A DNA stretch of 64,000 nt from Myroides pelagicus (GTDB lineage: Bacteria; Bacteroidota; Bacteroidia; Flavobacteriales; Flavobacteriaceae), in NCBI RefSeq assembly GCF_009711055.1, contig NZ_WMJY01000006.1, positions 1 through 64,000 on the forward strand. The letters run 5' to 3'. The position numbers and the translations under genes were made by a program. Shown in pieces: positions 1 through 8,821 of this stretch. Position 1 is the stretch's first letter. Each line of letters begins with the position of its first letter. The notes under the pieces were generated by a model. That model saw only the letters and a list, made by a program, of their open reading frames with translations. It did no database searches and had not been told where the DNA came from.

Positions 1-2
1 GT

Positions 3-389
3 AAGCTCAAAGATAAATTAAGAGTAATTACTAAACGAAGTAATGGACAAGGATATGAGAAACTCAAAGCAACATTAAAGATGTATGTAAGAGGTTGGGT
101 GTCCTATTTCAAACTAGCACATATGTCAGATAAGATTAAGCGTATAGATAAATGGCTTCAGTCAAGAATACGGATATTTATATGGAAGAAGTGGAAGAAT
201 AATAGGACAAGATACACCAATCTTAAAAAGATAGGTATTAAAGTTAATCAAGCTTATCAATGGGCTAATACCCGAAAGGGTTGTTGTAGTGTAGCCTTGA
301 GTCCCATTTTAAAAACATCATTGAATATTCAGATTCTAAGGAAAGCGGGCTATACATTTCTGAATGACATTTACCTAAAAGTATCGTAA
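3..389 (+). CDS. Group II intron-encoded reverse transcriptase/maturase, C-terminal part (truncated by window edge)
   Basis: The reading frame is open from the first bases of the window, so this is the C-terminal ~128 residues of a longer protein. It carries the maturase-specific region: a motif like RGWVSYFKLA followed by a basic segment (WLQSRIRIFIWKKWK), which binds intron RNA and helps splicing. The protein ends with NIQILRKAGY, a typical terminus of group II intron maturases. Directly downstream lies the intron RNA domain V/VI, which confirms the identity. The reverse transcriptase catalytic domain must lie upstream of the window. An internal ATG at 81 is not the true start. Confidence 0.9.
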   Translation, partial: KLKDKLRVITKRSNGQGYEKLKATLKMYVRGWVSYFKLAHMSDKIKRIDKWLQSRIRIFIWKKWKNNRTRYTNLKKIGIKVNQAYQWANTRKGCCSVALSPILKTSLNIQILRKAGYTFLNDIYLKVS

Positions 390-393
390 ATTA

Positions 394-473
394 AGAACCG
401 CCATGGTACGGAACCGTATGCCTGGTGGTGTGAGAGGTCGGCTGAAGAAATAATCTTCAGCCTCCTACTCGAT
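394..473 (+). ncRNA. Group II intron RNA, domains V and VI and 3' splice junction
   Basis: Sequence from about 394 to 434 has the conserved domain V layout (AACCGCC ... GGTACGGAACCGTA ... GGTGGT). It is followed by a domain VI hairpin (GGCTGAAG ... CTTCAGCC) and the usual 3' end CCTACTCGAT. The intron 3' boundary is therefore near 473. The exact junction is inferred from other bacterial introns and has not been tested. Confidence 0.8.
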
Positions 474-492
474 TATTATTATTATTATTATT
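472..492 (+). repeat. (ATT)7 trinucleotide run at the intron 3' junction
   Basis: Seven uninterrupted ATT units follow the inferred intron end. The first unit may overlap the intron terminus. Such a run is prone to slippage; no function is visible. Confidence 0.7.
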
Positions 493-554
493 TCTTATTT
501 TTGTTTGAGCTATTACACTCTATGTTATTAAACTTTTTAGTACTTTGTTAGTTG

Positions 555-1550
555 CTATTGAGCAATTTGACCTAGAATAATATTGTTTTTTTGGATTACT
601 TTATCAGCAAATTGGTCTTTGATGAATAGTGCATTGACTAAAGTGATTTCATGAATAAGTTTTCCTTCTTCGCCATTACCAAGGATAGCACGGCGTGAGT
701 TTATGCTTATCTGCCCTTCGTTAGCGATCCATAACTCTTGTAGATGATTGATGTTGTTGTCATTTGATCCAGGGATATTACCAGAGTTAGCACACACTTG
801 ATCAATGTTGATACCTGCTTTCCTGTATTGCTTGAAGGTAGCTGTCTTATCCTGACCTAGGTTGATTATTTTAGCAGTTGTTGTTTCCTCTGTAGGAAGA
901 TCTGCTAAAGAAAGATTGATAAATAAGGCTTCTTTATCGGATAGTGCAATATATTGATCATTACAGCTGTTGAGTTCTTTTAATGTGTTATCTGTATTGG
1001 TAAACTTAAAGTCTAGGGTACGAGCGTCGTAAGTGTATGTGCCAAAGAACATTTTGTCGTATTTGATATTTGTATCGCCCTCTTGGAAATTGACATTCAG
1101 TAGTGTAAAGGCATACTGATAAGTCAGTCCAGAACTATTATTTGCATTCTCTTTTACATGAATGACACGTTCAGTGCGCACAGTTCCTCCAGGTGAAGCA
1201 TGAATACTCGTAGTTACATTTGGAAAAGCAGGTGCGGGGATTTTACAAATATTTTCTTGACTCAGCTTATCGCTGTACTTTCTATACTCTAAAGAGGTGT
1301 TTGTTCCGTCAATCGGCGTATCCACAAGTTTGGTTGTAGGATCAGCCATGAGATTATTTGTATCGATTAACAAGAGTAGCGCTTCTTTGTCCTGAATTTT
1401 GTAGTGTACTTTTTCAGCACCTGTTGTACTACATTTGTTAACTGTAGTATTTTTGCTAAAATCAATATCGTTATATACTAAATCACCGTCATTACAAGCA
1501 CTTAATAGTGTTAGTGCTGCAAAGCTAAGCGTGAAGATTACCTTTTTCAT
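555..1550 (-). CDS. Lipoprotein with two internally repeated domains
   Basis: 331 residues. Residues 1-18 form a type II signal peptide ending in the lipobox LLSA-C, so Cys19 is probably lipidated and the protein sits in the cell envelope. No family is recognised. The mature part looks like a tandem duplication: residues ~40-158 and ~196-313 each contain a Cys near the start, a DKEAL segment (54-58 and 205-209), a YRK segment (89-91 and 242-244) and a second Cys (102 and 253). The even spacing of the cysteines suggests one disulphide per repeat, which is inference. The gene stands alone between the intron and a divergent transporter gene. Confidence 0.8.
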   Translation of the reverse strand: MKKVIFTLSFAALTLLSACNDGDLVYNDIDFSKNTTVNKCSTTGAEKVHYKIQDKEALLLLIDTNNLMADPTTKLVDTPIDGTNTSLEYRKYSDKLSQENICKIPAPAFPNVTTSIHASPGGTVRTERVIHVKENANNSSGLTYQYAFTLLNVNFQEGDTNIKYDKMFFGTYTYDARTLDFKFTNTDNTLKELNSCNDQYIALSDKEALFINLSLADLPTEETTTAKIINLGQDKTATFKQYRKAGINIDQVCANSGNIPGSNDNNINHLQELWIANEGQISINSRRAILGNGEEGKLIHEITLVNALFIKDQFADKVIQKNNIILGQIAQ

Positions 1551-1613
1551 ACGTTTGGAATAAATCAGTTCAATAGAGGCAAAAATAGTTTTTTCTTTGC
1601 ATAAAACCTCATT

Positions 1614-1647
1614 TTTGAATGTTTAAAAGTAGATTTGGTTATCTTTG
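1614..1647 (+). promoter_or_regulatory. Bacteroidota-type promoter of the sugar transporter gene
   Basis: TTTG at 1614-1617 and TATCTTTG at 1640-1647, 22 bases apart, match the -33/-7 pattern of Bacteroidota sigma factor promoters. Transcription should begin near 1654. That excludes the TTG at 1645 and the ATG at 1651 as starts and favours ATG 1663. Confidence 0.7.
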
Positions 1648-1662
1648 AAAATGTTAAAACAA

Positions 1663-3432
1663 ATGAAAAAACAACCTCAGATGAGTCAATCTACGATTAA
1701 GACCAATTACCCAGCTTTATACACTTTAGTAACAGTGTTTTTCTTTTGGGGATTTTTCGCGGCTGGAAACAGCATATTTATTCCTTTTTGTAAGGCATTT
1801 TTTCACTTAGATCAGTTCCAATCTCAGTTAATTGATTTCTCTTTTTATACAGCTTATTACCTTGGGGCTTTAGGGCTTTTCTTAGTGAGTTCGTATAAGC
1901 GAAAAGATGTAGTGAATGGTTGGGGGTTTAAGCGGTCTATTGTTTATGGCTTGTTGTTTTCTACTATTGGTGCAGCAGCGATGATTTGGGCAGTACAAGT
2001 AAGTGTTTATGCAGCTTTGTTAGTAGGTTTGTTTGTTGTGGCGTTAGGCTTTTCACTTCAACAAATAGCGGCTAATCCCTTGGCTATTAATTTAGGAGAT
2101 CCGAAGACAGGTACGAGCCGCGTAAGTCTTGGAGGGGGGATTAACTCTTTGGGGACGACTATCGGTCCTTTGTTAATGGCTTATGCTTTGTTTGGTTCTA
2201 CAACAAGTCTAACCGATGATCAGATTCAACATTTGAGCTTGGATAAGATGGTCTTCTTATATGCTGCAGTAGGTGGATTGTTTTTATTAGCAGCAGCTAT
2301 GTTTTATTTTTCAAAAAAAATACCTGCAGGGGTTAGTCATGAAAAGATAGAACCAGCACATAAGTCAATTAAGTTACTATTAGTGATGACAGGGTTGCTG
2401 ATTGCTTTGTTTGTTTCAGTGTTTAGTTCTTATACAAGCGAAGCTTTTTTAGAGGTTGAGCAATTAGAAGCGCAATACAAGCGTCAGTCGGCTGTGTTAG
2501 ATCAGAAAGAAGCGTTAAGTAAAGATGATCAAGCTTGGTTGTTGGAGAAAAAAGCGGAAATTCTCTCAGCAAAAGCACCTATAGAAAATAAGCGAATTAC
2601 ATTATTATCTGCTGTATTAGTAGTAGTTGCCGGTAGTATTGCCTTTGCTTTTTTTAGAAGTAAAAGGGATAAAGAAGGTTGGGGAGCGATGCAATATCCA
2701 CAATTACTTTTAGGTATGTTTGGGATATTTGCTTATGTAGGTGTCGAAGTAGGTATTGGAAGTAATCTGGGTGAATTGTTAAAATTAGAAGAGTTTGGTT
2801 CTTTGCAATCCTCAGAAATAGCGCCTTATTTATCAATGTATTGGGGGAGCTTAATGATTGGTCGATGGGCAGGAGCAGTTAGCGTGTTTAATTTGAATAA
2901 GACAAAGCGTATATTCGCTTTAGTAATCGTTCCTTTTGTTGCATTTGGGGTAGTTTTGCTTGCTAATAGTTTAGCAGGAAATGCAATTGAGCATTTGTAT
3001 TATTACAGTATCTGTGTAGCTATACAAGTTTTATTTTCATTTTGGAGCAATAATAAATCAGCAAAGACGATGATTTTGTTTAGTCTTTTTGGATTGGTAG
3101 CTATGTTAATAGGTTTGTTTAGTACAGGAATGACGGCTATTTATGCATTTTTAGCAGGAGGATTAGCTTGTAGTGTATTATGGCCTGCGATTTTTAATAT
3201 TTCTATTATGGGATTAGGTAAATATACAGCACAGGGATCTTCGTTTTTGATTATGATGATACTAGGTGGAGGAATAATCCCACCAATACAAGGTAAAGTT
3301 GCTGATATTATAGGTATTCATTATTCTTATATTGTGTGCGTGTTGTGTTTTGTCTATTTATTAATCTTTGGGTTAGTAGCAAAAAAAGTATTGAAAAATC
3401 AGAATATTGCTATTGATCAGATTGATAAATGA
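1663..3432 (+). CDS. FHS-family (FucP-like) MFS sugar transporter with a central insertion
   Basis: About 589 residues. It resembles fucose/glucose/galactose proton symporters of the major facilitator superfamily: an N-terminal [13 protein letters not shown] segment, the [15 protein letters not shown] motif of the family, and a second half with [10 protein letters not shown] and [14 protein letters not shown]. The usual family length is about 400-450 residues. The extra length is mostly a central insertion (roughly residues 236-334) made of one hydrophobic helix, a charged helical stretch of about 55 residues, and another hydrophobic helix. I place the start at ATG 1663 because the promoter overlaps the upstream TTG and ATG; ATG 1681 is also possible. 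The sugar carried cannot be read from the sequence. Confidence 0.88.
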   Translation: MKKQPQMSQSTIKTNYPALYTLVTVFFFWGFFAAGNSIFIPFCKAFFHLDQFQSQLIDFSFYTAYYLGALGLFLVSSYKRKDVVNGWGFKRSIVYGLLFSTIGAAAMIWAVQVSVYAALLVGLFVVALGFSLQQIAANPLAINLGDPKTGTSRVSLGGGINSLGTTIGPLLMAYALFGSTTSLTDDQIQHLSLDKMVFLYAAVGGLFLLAAAMFYFSKKIPAGVSHEKIEPAHKSIKLLLVMTGLLIALFVSVFSSYTSEAFLEVEQLEAQYKRQSAVLDQKEALSKDDQAWLLEKKAEILSAKAPIENKRITLLSAVLVVVAGSIAFAFFRSKRDKEGWGAMQYPQLLLGMFGIFAYVGVEVGIGSNLGELLKLEEFGSLQSSEIAPYLSMYWGSLMIGRWAGAVSVFNLNKTKRIFALVIVPFVAFGVVLLANSLAGNAIEHLYYYSICVAIQVLFSFWSNNKSAKTMILFSLFGLVAMLIGLFSTGMTAIYAFLAGGLACSVLWPAIFNISIMGLGKYTAQGSSFLIMMILGGGIIPPIQGKVADIIGIHYSYIVCVLCFVYLLIFGLVAKKVLKNQNIAIDQIDK

Positions 3433-3472
3433 TAGAATTGTCAGACTTGTCTTTGAATATTTATAGCAAGTA

Positions 3473-3505
3473 TTGTTTTAAATTTTTAAGGAATTATTAC
3501 ATTTG
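3473..3505 (+). promoter_or_regulatory. Promoter of the cysteine desulfurase gene
   Basis: TTG at 3473-3475 and TACATTTG at 3498-3505 with a 22-base spacer. The predicted leader is about 60 bases long. Confidence 0.65.
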
Positions 3506-3570
3506 CGTACCCCGATGAGAAACTAATAAAAAACTAACCATATTTAAGGAATATAAATAAACCAACTATA

Positions 3571-4698
3571 ATGAAACAAATATATTTAGATAACGCAGCT
3601 ACAACTTCAGTTCGTCCTGAAGTAGTAGAAGAAATGGTAAAAGTATTGAGAGATGATTATGGAAATCCCTCTTCTACTTATGCAATTGGTAGGCATGCAA
3701 AATCACTTATAGAAAATGCTAGAAAGACAATTGCTAAACAATTTAATGCAACATCATCTGAGATTATATTTACTTCTTGTGGAACAGAGGCTAATAACTG
3801 GATATTGCGTTCGTGTATTCGTGATTTAGGCGTAAAGCGTATTATTTCAACTAAACTTGAACATCATGCAGTATTGTATTCAATTAATAATTTGGCTGAA
3901 GAGTACGATGTGGAGGTCGTGTTTTTGGATATACTGCCAAGTAGTGAGATTGATTATACACAGCTAGAAGAGCTACTTAAAGATGAAAGTCAGAAGACAT
4001 TAGTTTCACTAATGCATGTGAATAATGAAGTAGGAACAGAACTAGATTTAAAGCATGTTGCTCAGCTATGTACGACATACAATGCGTTGTTTCACTGTGA
4101 TACTGTCCAGTCAATTGGGAAAAAAAGAATTGATTTAGCAGAATTGCCAATTGACTTTATAGTGGCAAGTGCACATAAATTTCATGGACCAAAAGGAATA
4201 GGTTTCGCATTTATTCGTAAAAAAAATGTACTGAAACCAGTTATTTTTGGTGGGGAACAAGAGAAAGGACTACGAGCAGGAACCGAAGCGGCTCATCAAG
4301 TTGTCGGAATGGCAAAAGCTTTAGAAATGGCTTATGAGTTATTAGATGAGGAAAGTGAACATATAGGTATGCTAAAGGCATATTGTAAAGAGGAACTGTG
4401 TAAAGTATTTCCAGAGATTAAGTTTAATGGAAATGAAGTAGGTTTCTATAATATATTGAACGTGTTGTTACCACTATCGGAAGAAAAAGCAGCTATGATG
4501 TTGTTTCAATTAGATATGAAGGGAATTGCTGTGTCTCGAGGAAGTGCATGTCAATCTGGAAGCCAAAAACCTTCCCATGTGTTATCACAGTTTTTGTGTG
4601 AAGAGGATTTAAAGAAACCAAGTTTGCGCTTGTCATTTAGTCATGAAAACACAAAAGAAGAGATAGATACACTTATAGAAGTGCTACAAGTAATCTAG
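3571..4698 (+). CDS. Cysteine desulfurase (NifS/IscS family)
   Basis: 375 residues, the usual length for the family. This PLP enzyme removes sulphur from cysteine, giving alanine and an enzyme persulphide used for Fe-S clusters or other sulphur transfer. Visible landmarks are the N-terminal YLDNAATT, His99, the PLP-contacting Asp177, the Schiff-base lysine Lys203 in SAHKFHGPKG, and the sulphur-accepting Cys327 in SRGSACQSG. It is a single gene with its own promoter and a strong terminator; no iscU or suf genes lie beside it, so whether it serves Fe-S assembly or tRNA thiolation is open. Confidence 0.93.
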   Translation: MKQIYLDNAATTSVRPEVVEEMVKVLRDDYGNPSSTYAIGRHAKSLIENARKTIAKQFNATSSEIIFTSCGTEANNWILRSCIRDLGVKRIISTKLEHHAVLYSINNLAEEYDVEVVFLDILPSSEIDYTQLEELLKDESQKTLVSLMHVNNEVGTELDLKHVAQLCTTYNALFHCDTVQSIGKKRIDLAELPIDFIVASAHKFHGPKGIGFAFIRKKNVLKPVIFGGEQEKGLRAGTEAAHQVVGMAKALEMAYELLDEESEHIGMLKAYCKEELCKVFPEIKFNGNEVGFYNILNVLLPLSEEKAAMMLFQLDMKGIAVSRGSACQSGSQKPSHVLSQFLCEEDLKKPSLRLSFSHENTKEEIDTLIEVLQVI

Positions 4699-4710
4699 CT
4701 AAATAAGGGA

Positions 4711-4745
4711 AAAATCTACTGTGGTGATATAGTAGATTTTTTTTG
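4711..4745 (+). terminator. Terminator after cysteine desulfurase
   Basis: A 10-bp perfect stem (4711-4720 with 4731-4740), 10-base loop, followed by a run of T. Confidence 0.8.
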
Positions 4746-4796
4746 TGCCCAAAAGGTCCTTTTTTTAAAATAAAATGTGTTTGAAGTAAAATAACA

Positions 4797-4827
4797 TTGT
4801 TTTACAAAAACATTAGCATTAAATTTG
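4797..4827 (+). promoter_or_regulatory. Promoter of purM
   Basis: TTG at 4797-4799 and TAAATTTG at 4820-4827, spaced by 20 bases: a near-ideal Bacteroidota promoter. The -7 element contains the TTG at 4825, so that triplet is not a start codon. Confidence 0.8.
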
Positions 4828-4851
4828 CGCGCAAACAACAACACACTAAAT

Positions 4852-6024
4852 ATGAGTTCGAATAATAGATATGCTTTAAGAGGAGTTTCTGCTGAGAAAG
4901 AAGATGTTCACAATGCAATTAAAAATATTGACAAAGGATTATTTCCTAAAGCATTTTGTAAAATAATACCAGATCACTTAACAGGAGATGAAGACTACTG
5001 TCTAATTATGCATGCTGATGGTGCAGGAACAAAATCATCATTAGCCTATATGTATTGGAAAGAAACAGGAGATCTTTCAGTATGGAAAGGCATCGCTCAA
5101 GATGCTTTGATTATGAATATTGACGACTTATTATGTGTTGGTGCTACAGATAATATTTTATTGTCTAGTACAATTGGTCGTAATAAGAACTTAGTTCCGG
5201 GAGAAGTAATCTCTTCGATAATTAACGGAACAGAGGAGTTAATAGAAGAGTTAAAAGGTTTTGGTGTAACTATTCATTCTACTGGTGGAGAGACGGCAGA
5301 TGTAGGTGATTTAGTACGTACAATTATTGTTGATTCAACTGTTACTGCACGTATGAAACGCAGTGATGTAATTGATAATGCGAATATTAAAGCAGGCGAT
5401 GTTATTGTTGGATTAGAGTCTTTCGGTCAAGCTTCTTATGAGAAAGGCTATAATGGAGGTATGGGAAGTAATGGATTAACTTCTGCCAGACATGATGTGT
5501 TTGACCATTCGCTAGCAGCAAAATATCCAGAGAGTTATGACTCTTCAGTACCAGAAGAACTTGTTTACTCTGGAAAGGTTCAATTAACTGATGCAGTTGA
5601 AGACTCTCCAATTGATGCAGGGAAGTTAGTTTTGTCTCCAACGAGAACCTATGCGCCAATTATTAAAGCAATATTAAGTAAATATAAATCAGATAGTGTA
5701 CACGGTATGGTTCATTGTAGCGGAGGTGCACAAACGAAGATATTACACTTCATAGATAATTTGCATATTATCAAAGATAACTTATTTGACGTACCACCAT
5801 TGTTTAAATTGATACAAGAACAATCGAAAACAGATTGGAAAGAAATGTATCAAGTGTTTAACTGTGGACACCGAATGGAGTTATATGTTAGTCCTGAAAT
5901 AGCAGAAGATATTATAGCTATCTCAGCGTCTTTTAATGTTAAAGCACAGATCGTAGGTAGAGTGGAAGCAGCTGATAAAAAACAGTTGACAATCAACTCA
6001 ACACATGGAACATTTGTTTATTAA
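4852..6024 (+). CDS. purM: Phosphoribosylformylglycinamidine cyclo-ligase (AIR synthase)
   Basis: About 390 residues. It catalyses the ATP-dependent closure of FGAM to AIR, the fifth step of purine synthesis. It has the PurM two-domain layout: the N-terminal GVSAEKEDVH, the nucleotide/phosphate region MHADGAGTKSSLA, MNIDDLLCVGA, and STGGETADVGDLV, then the C-terminal AIRS_C domain (LSPTRTYAPII, GMVHCSGGAQTK, FNCGHRMELYV). This is the longer Bacteroidota type of the enzyme. Start ATG 4852 is chosen because the upstream TTG lies inside the promoter. ruvX follows after 12 bases and may be co-transcribed. Confidence 0.9.
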   Translation: MSSNNRYALRGVSAEKEDVHNAIKNIDKGLFPKAFCKIIPDHLTGDEDYCLIMHADGAGTKSSLAYMYWKETGDLSVWKGIAQDALIMNIDDLLCVGATDNILLSSTIGRNKNLVPGEVISSIINGTEELIEELKGFGVTIHSTGGETADVGDLVRTIIVDSTVTARMKRSDVIDNANIKAGDVIVGLESFGQASYEKGYNGGMGSNGLTSARHDVFDHSLAAKYPESYDSSVPEELVYSGKVQLTDAVEDSPIDAGKLVLSPTRTYAPIIKAILSKYKSDSVHGMVHCSGGAQTKILHFIDNLHIIKDNLFDVPPLFKLIQEQSKTDWKEMYQVFNCGHRMELYVSPEIAEDIIAISASFNVKAQIVGRVEAADKKQLTINSTHGTFVY

Positions 6025-6036
6025 AAAAGAATAAAA

Positions 6037-6444
6037 ATGGGGAGGTTACTTTCAATTGATTTTGGAGAGAAACGAACAGGTATAGCCGTAACAGATGAAT
6101 TGCAAATTATAGCTTCTGGCTTAACTACTGTAGAAACGCCAAAGTTGATGGAGTTTTTAAAAGAATATATTTCGAAAGAACAAGTAGAAAAAGTAATAAT
6201 TGGAGAGCCTAAACGACTCAATAATGAGCCTTCTCAGGTTACCCCTGTGTTAAATGCGTTTATCGAGCAATTTCACAAGCAATTTCCTTCTATGGTTGTA
6301 GTGAGAGTAGATGAACGGTTTACTTCTAAGATGGCTTTTCAAACAATGATTGATAGTGGTCTAAAAAAGAAGCAACGCAAAGATAAAGCTTTGATAGATG
6401 AGATAGCAGCAACTATCATCCTTCAAGATTATATGAATCAATAA
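6037..6444 (+). CDS. ruvX: Holliday junction resolvase-like RNase H-fold protein
   Basis: 135 residues, YqgF/RuvX family. The N-terminal LSIDFGEKRTGIAVTD carries the first catalytic Asp, VIIGEPKRLN the central strand with its Glu, and VRVDERFTS and KDKALIDEIAA the later acidic residues of the RNase H fold. Family members process structured nucleic acids; in E. coli YqgF acts in 16S rRNA 5' end maturation. It lies 12 bases after purM on the same strand. Confidence 0.9.
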   Translation: MGRLLSIDFGEKRTGIAVTDELQIIASGLTTVETPKLMEFLKEYISKEQVEKVIIGEPKRLNNEPSQVTPVLNAFIEQFHKQFPSMVVVRVDERFTSKMAFQTMIDSGLKKKQRKDKALIDEIAATIILQDYMNQ

Positions 6445-6477
6445 TTTGATTAAGATAATTTAAGAAAAGTTTACCCT

Positions 6478-6505
6478 TTTGCCTTCTTAATTAGAAGTAA
6501 TTTTG
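6478..6505 (+). promoter_or_regulatory. Promoter of malate:quinone oxidoreductase gene
   Basis: TAATTTTG at 6498-6505, 24 bases before the ATG. The best -33 match is TTTG at 6478-6481, with a rather short 16-base spacer. Confidence 0.55.
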
Positions 6506-6528
6506 TAGAGAAAAATAAATTAGTAATA

Positions 6529-8028
6529 ATGTCAAGTATACAAAAATCAGAGGCTGATGTTGTTTTAGTAGGTACTGGAATTATGAGTGCGACTCTAGGT
6601 GTCCTATTGAAAGAGCTGAAACCAAATTTAAAAATAGAGGTTATTGAGCGTCTCGACAGTCCAGCTGCCGAAAGTTCCGATGCAATGAACAATGCTGGAA
6701 CAGGACACTCTGCGTTTTGTGAATTAAACTATACGCCTGAAAAAGCTGATGGAAGCATCGATGCTACTAAGGCAATTAATATTGTTGAGCAGTTTGAGGT
6801 ATCTCGACAATTCTGGACATATTTGTTGAAAAAAAATGTCTTAAAGAATCCAAAAACATTCATTCATTCAGTACCACATATGAGTTTTGTATGGGGAAAA
6901 GACAATGTTAGCTTTTTGAAGAAGCGTTTTGAGGAATTGCAAAAGTACCCTTTGTTTCATGGAATGGAGTATTCTGATAATCCGGAGAAGATTAAAGAGT
7001 GGGCACCATTACTTATGGAAAACAGAGATGCTAATGAAGAATGTGCCGCAACTCATATGCCATATGGTACGGATATGAATTTTGGAGACTTGACACGTCA
7101 AATGTTTTCGCACTTAGGTGAAACAGATGGAGTAAATATTACATTTAACAATCAGGTGACTAATCTAACGAGAGTTGGTAAGAAGTGGAACGTAGCTTCT
7201 ACAGATAGAAAGTCTGGAGCTAAAAGAGAAATTAGTGCTGACTTTGTCTTTGTAGGTGCAGGAGGTGGAGCTATTTTATTACTACAAAAAGCAGATATAC
7301 CTGAAAGTAAAGGTTTTGGAGGATTCCCTGTTGGAGGTGAGTGGTTGGTTTGTCGTAATCAAGAGATTGTACAAAAACACTTGGCCAAAGTTTATGGTAA
7401 GGCATCAGTAGGAGCACCTCCTATGTCTGTACCTCACTTAGATACTCGTTATATCGATGGAAAACAATGTTTATTATTCGGTCCTTATGCTGGTTTTTCT
7501 ACTAAGTTTTTAAAACAAGGGTCTTATTTTGACTTGATCAAATCGCTTGAGTTTAATAATATTGGGCCTATGTTAGGTGCTGGTTTAAGGAACTTAGATT
7601 TGACAAAGTACTTGATTGAACAAGTGTTGCAGTCAAATAAATCAAGACATAAAGCCTTAAGAGCTTATTATCCTGATGCAAAAGAGGAAGATTGGACGTT
7701 AGAGCATGCTGGTCAACGTGTTCAAGTAATAAAGAAAGACCCTAGTGGTAAGGGAATTCTACAGTTTGGTACTGAAGTTGTAGCCTCTGGAGATGGAAGT
7801 ATTGCAGCTTTATTGGGTGCATCACCAGGAGCGTCAACAGCGACTTCTATTATGCTGAAGTTGTTAGCAAAGTGTTTTAAAGATGAATTCGAATCTGACC
7901 AGTGGCAAGCTAAGTTTAAAGAGATGATACCATCTTTTGGACTAAGCTTAAATGAACATCCTGAACTAGTATCAGAAGTTCGTGAGAAGAGCTCAGAAGC
8001 TTTAAAAATATACCCACATAATAATTAG
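6529..8028 (+). CDS. mqo: Malate:quinone oxidoreductase
   Basis: 499 residues. A membrane-associated FAD enzyme that oxidises malate to oxaloacetate and passes electrons to the quinone pool, bypassing NAD-malate dehydrogenase. The N-terminal dinucleotide-binding segment VVLVGTGIMSATLGVLL is followed by ERLDSPAAESSDAMNNAGTGHSA, typical of Mqo (shown in part). Later landmarks are FVFVGAGGGAILLLQKA, GGFPVGGEWLVC, and LLGASPGASTATSIML near the C terminus. Length and motif order match the family. It is a single gene bounded by its own promoter and a terminator. Confidence 0.95.
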   Translation: MSSIQKSEADVVLVGTGIMSATLGVLLKELKPNLKIEVIERLDSPAAESSDAMNNAGTGHSAFCELNYTPEKADGSIDATKAINIVEQFEVSRQFWTYLLKKNVLKNPKTFIHSVPHMSFVWGKDNVSFLKKRFEELQKYPLFHGMEYSDNPEKIKEWAPLLMENRDANEECAATHMPYGTDMNFGDLTRQMFSHLGETDGVNITFNNQVTNLTRVGKKWNVASTDRKSGAKREISADFVFVGAGGGAILLLQKADIPESKGFGGFPVGGEWLVCRNQEIVQKHLAKVYGKASVGAPPMSVPHLDTRYIDGKQCLLFGPYAGFSTKFLKQGSYFDLIKSLEFNNIGPMLGAGLRNLDLTKYLIEQVLQSNKSRHKALRAYYPDAKEEDWTLEHAGQRVQVIKKDPSGKGILQFGTEVVASGDGSIAALLGASPGASTATSIMLKLLAKCFKDEFESDQWQAKFKEMIPSFGLSLNEHPELVSEVREKSSEALKIYPHNN

Positions 8029-8052
8029 TGGGAACTTACATTATATAAAGAT

Positions 8053-8097
8053 AGGCCTCCTTTAAATAGCAATATTTAGGGGAGGTCTTTTTTTGCC
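8053..8097 (+). terminator. Terminator after mqo
   Basis: 15-bp stem (8053-8067 with 8074-8088, three G-T pairs), followed by a T run. Confidence 0.8.
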
Positions 8098-8208
8098 TTT
8101 TGAGGTTATAATATATTGTTAATTCGTTTGTACTAGTGTCCTAATGCATTGTTTATTGTTTTGTTTACCAATAAAAAAGCGTATTTTTATAATAGAAAAC
8201 ATACAAAT

Positions 8209-8685
8209 ATGGAAAATAAAGAAAATTCAAATAGAAGAAAGCAACCTATTCTGGATGATATCTTCGATATGGCAAAAGAGGTTGTAGGAGATTTGTCAAA
8301 AGGGCTAAAAGAAGTAGGTGATAATGCTGATAAGATAGAAGCTTTTCTGAAAGTGGGATTAGATAAGTTCAGAGACAAAGCAGGAGAGACTTATACTAAA
8401 GTGAAGGAAGAAGGAAAGGAAGCATGGGAAGAGTTTAAGGAAGAATATGATGAAGCAAAAGTTAAAGCTGATATTGTTTATAAACGTGCAAAAGCAGAAG
8501 GCTTTGCTACTTGGGAAGAGTTTAAAGATAGCTTTCAAGATGTTCGAGAGGATATCAAGAAAGAAAGTGAAGAAGTGCTGAATCACGTTAAAAATATGTA
8601 TGAGAAGAAGAAGAATGGGGGGTATGATACTTATGAGGATGTGACAGATATACACGAACAAGACAATCAAGATAAAAAACAATAG
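8209..8685 (+). CDS. Small highly charged helical (LEA/YtxH-like) protein
   Basis: About 158 residues, almost entirely Lys, Glu, Asp and Ala with no signal peptide or membrane segment. It should form long amphipathic helices, as in LEA-like or apolipoprotein-like stress proteins. Two copies of an EG..xWEEFK motif (near residues 63-72 and 94-103) mark an internal repeat of about 31 residues. ATG 8209 is preferred over a TTG at 8149 because the intervening residues are unlike the rest and the region just before 8209 is A-rich. No specific function can be assigned. Confidence 0.7.
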   Translation: MENKENSNRRKQPILDDIFDMAKEVVGDLSKGLKEVGDNADKIEAFLKVGLDKFRDKAGETYTKVKEEGKEAWEEFKEEYDEAKVKADIVYKRAKAEGFATWEEFKDSFQDVREDIKKESEEVLNHVKNMYEKKKNGGYDTYEDVTDIHEQDNQDKKQ

Positions 8686-8821
8686 AAAAAGATAAGATTC
8701 TAAAAATATGTTTATTTCTTAGGTCAATTTACCGATTAGAAGGTAAGTCTGGATATAGGGACTTACTATATAGTGTTTTTAGAAATATTATCGTACATTA
8801 ACTATTAAATTGAAGTTAGCT

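Noticed and set aside
81..389. Apparent complete small gene starting at ATG 81
   Set aside because: The frame is open to the window start and the protein is the C-terminal end of a maturase, so ATG 81 is internal.
472..492. ATT repeat as a CRISPR or regulatory array
   Set aside because: It is a simple trinucleotide run without spacers. No CRISPR array was found anywhere in the window.
8359..8682. Minus-strand hydrophobic frame resembling a membrane protein
   Set aside because: It is the antisense of the Lys/Glu-rich helical protein gene, which gives Phe/Leu/Ile codons on the other strand.
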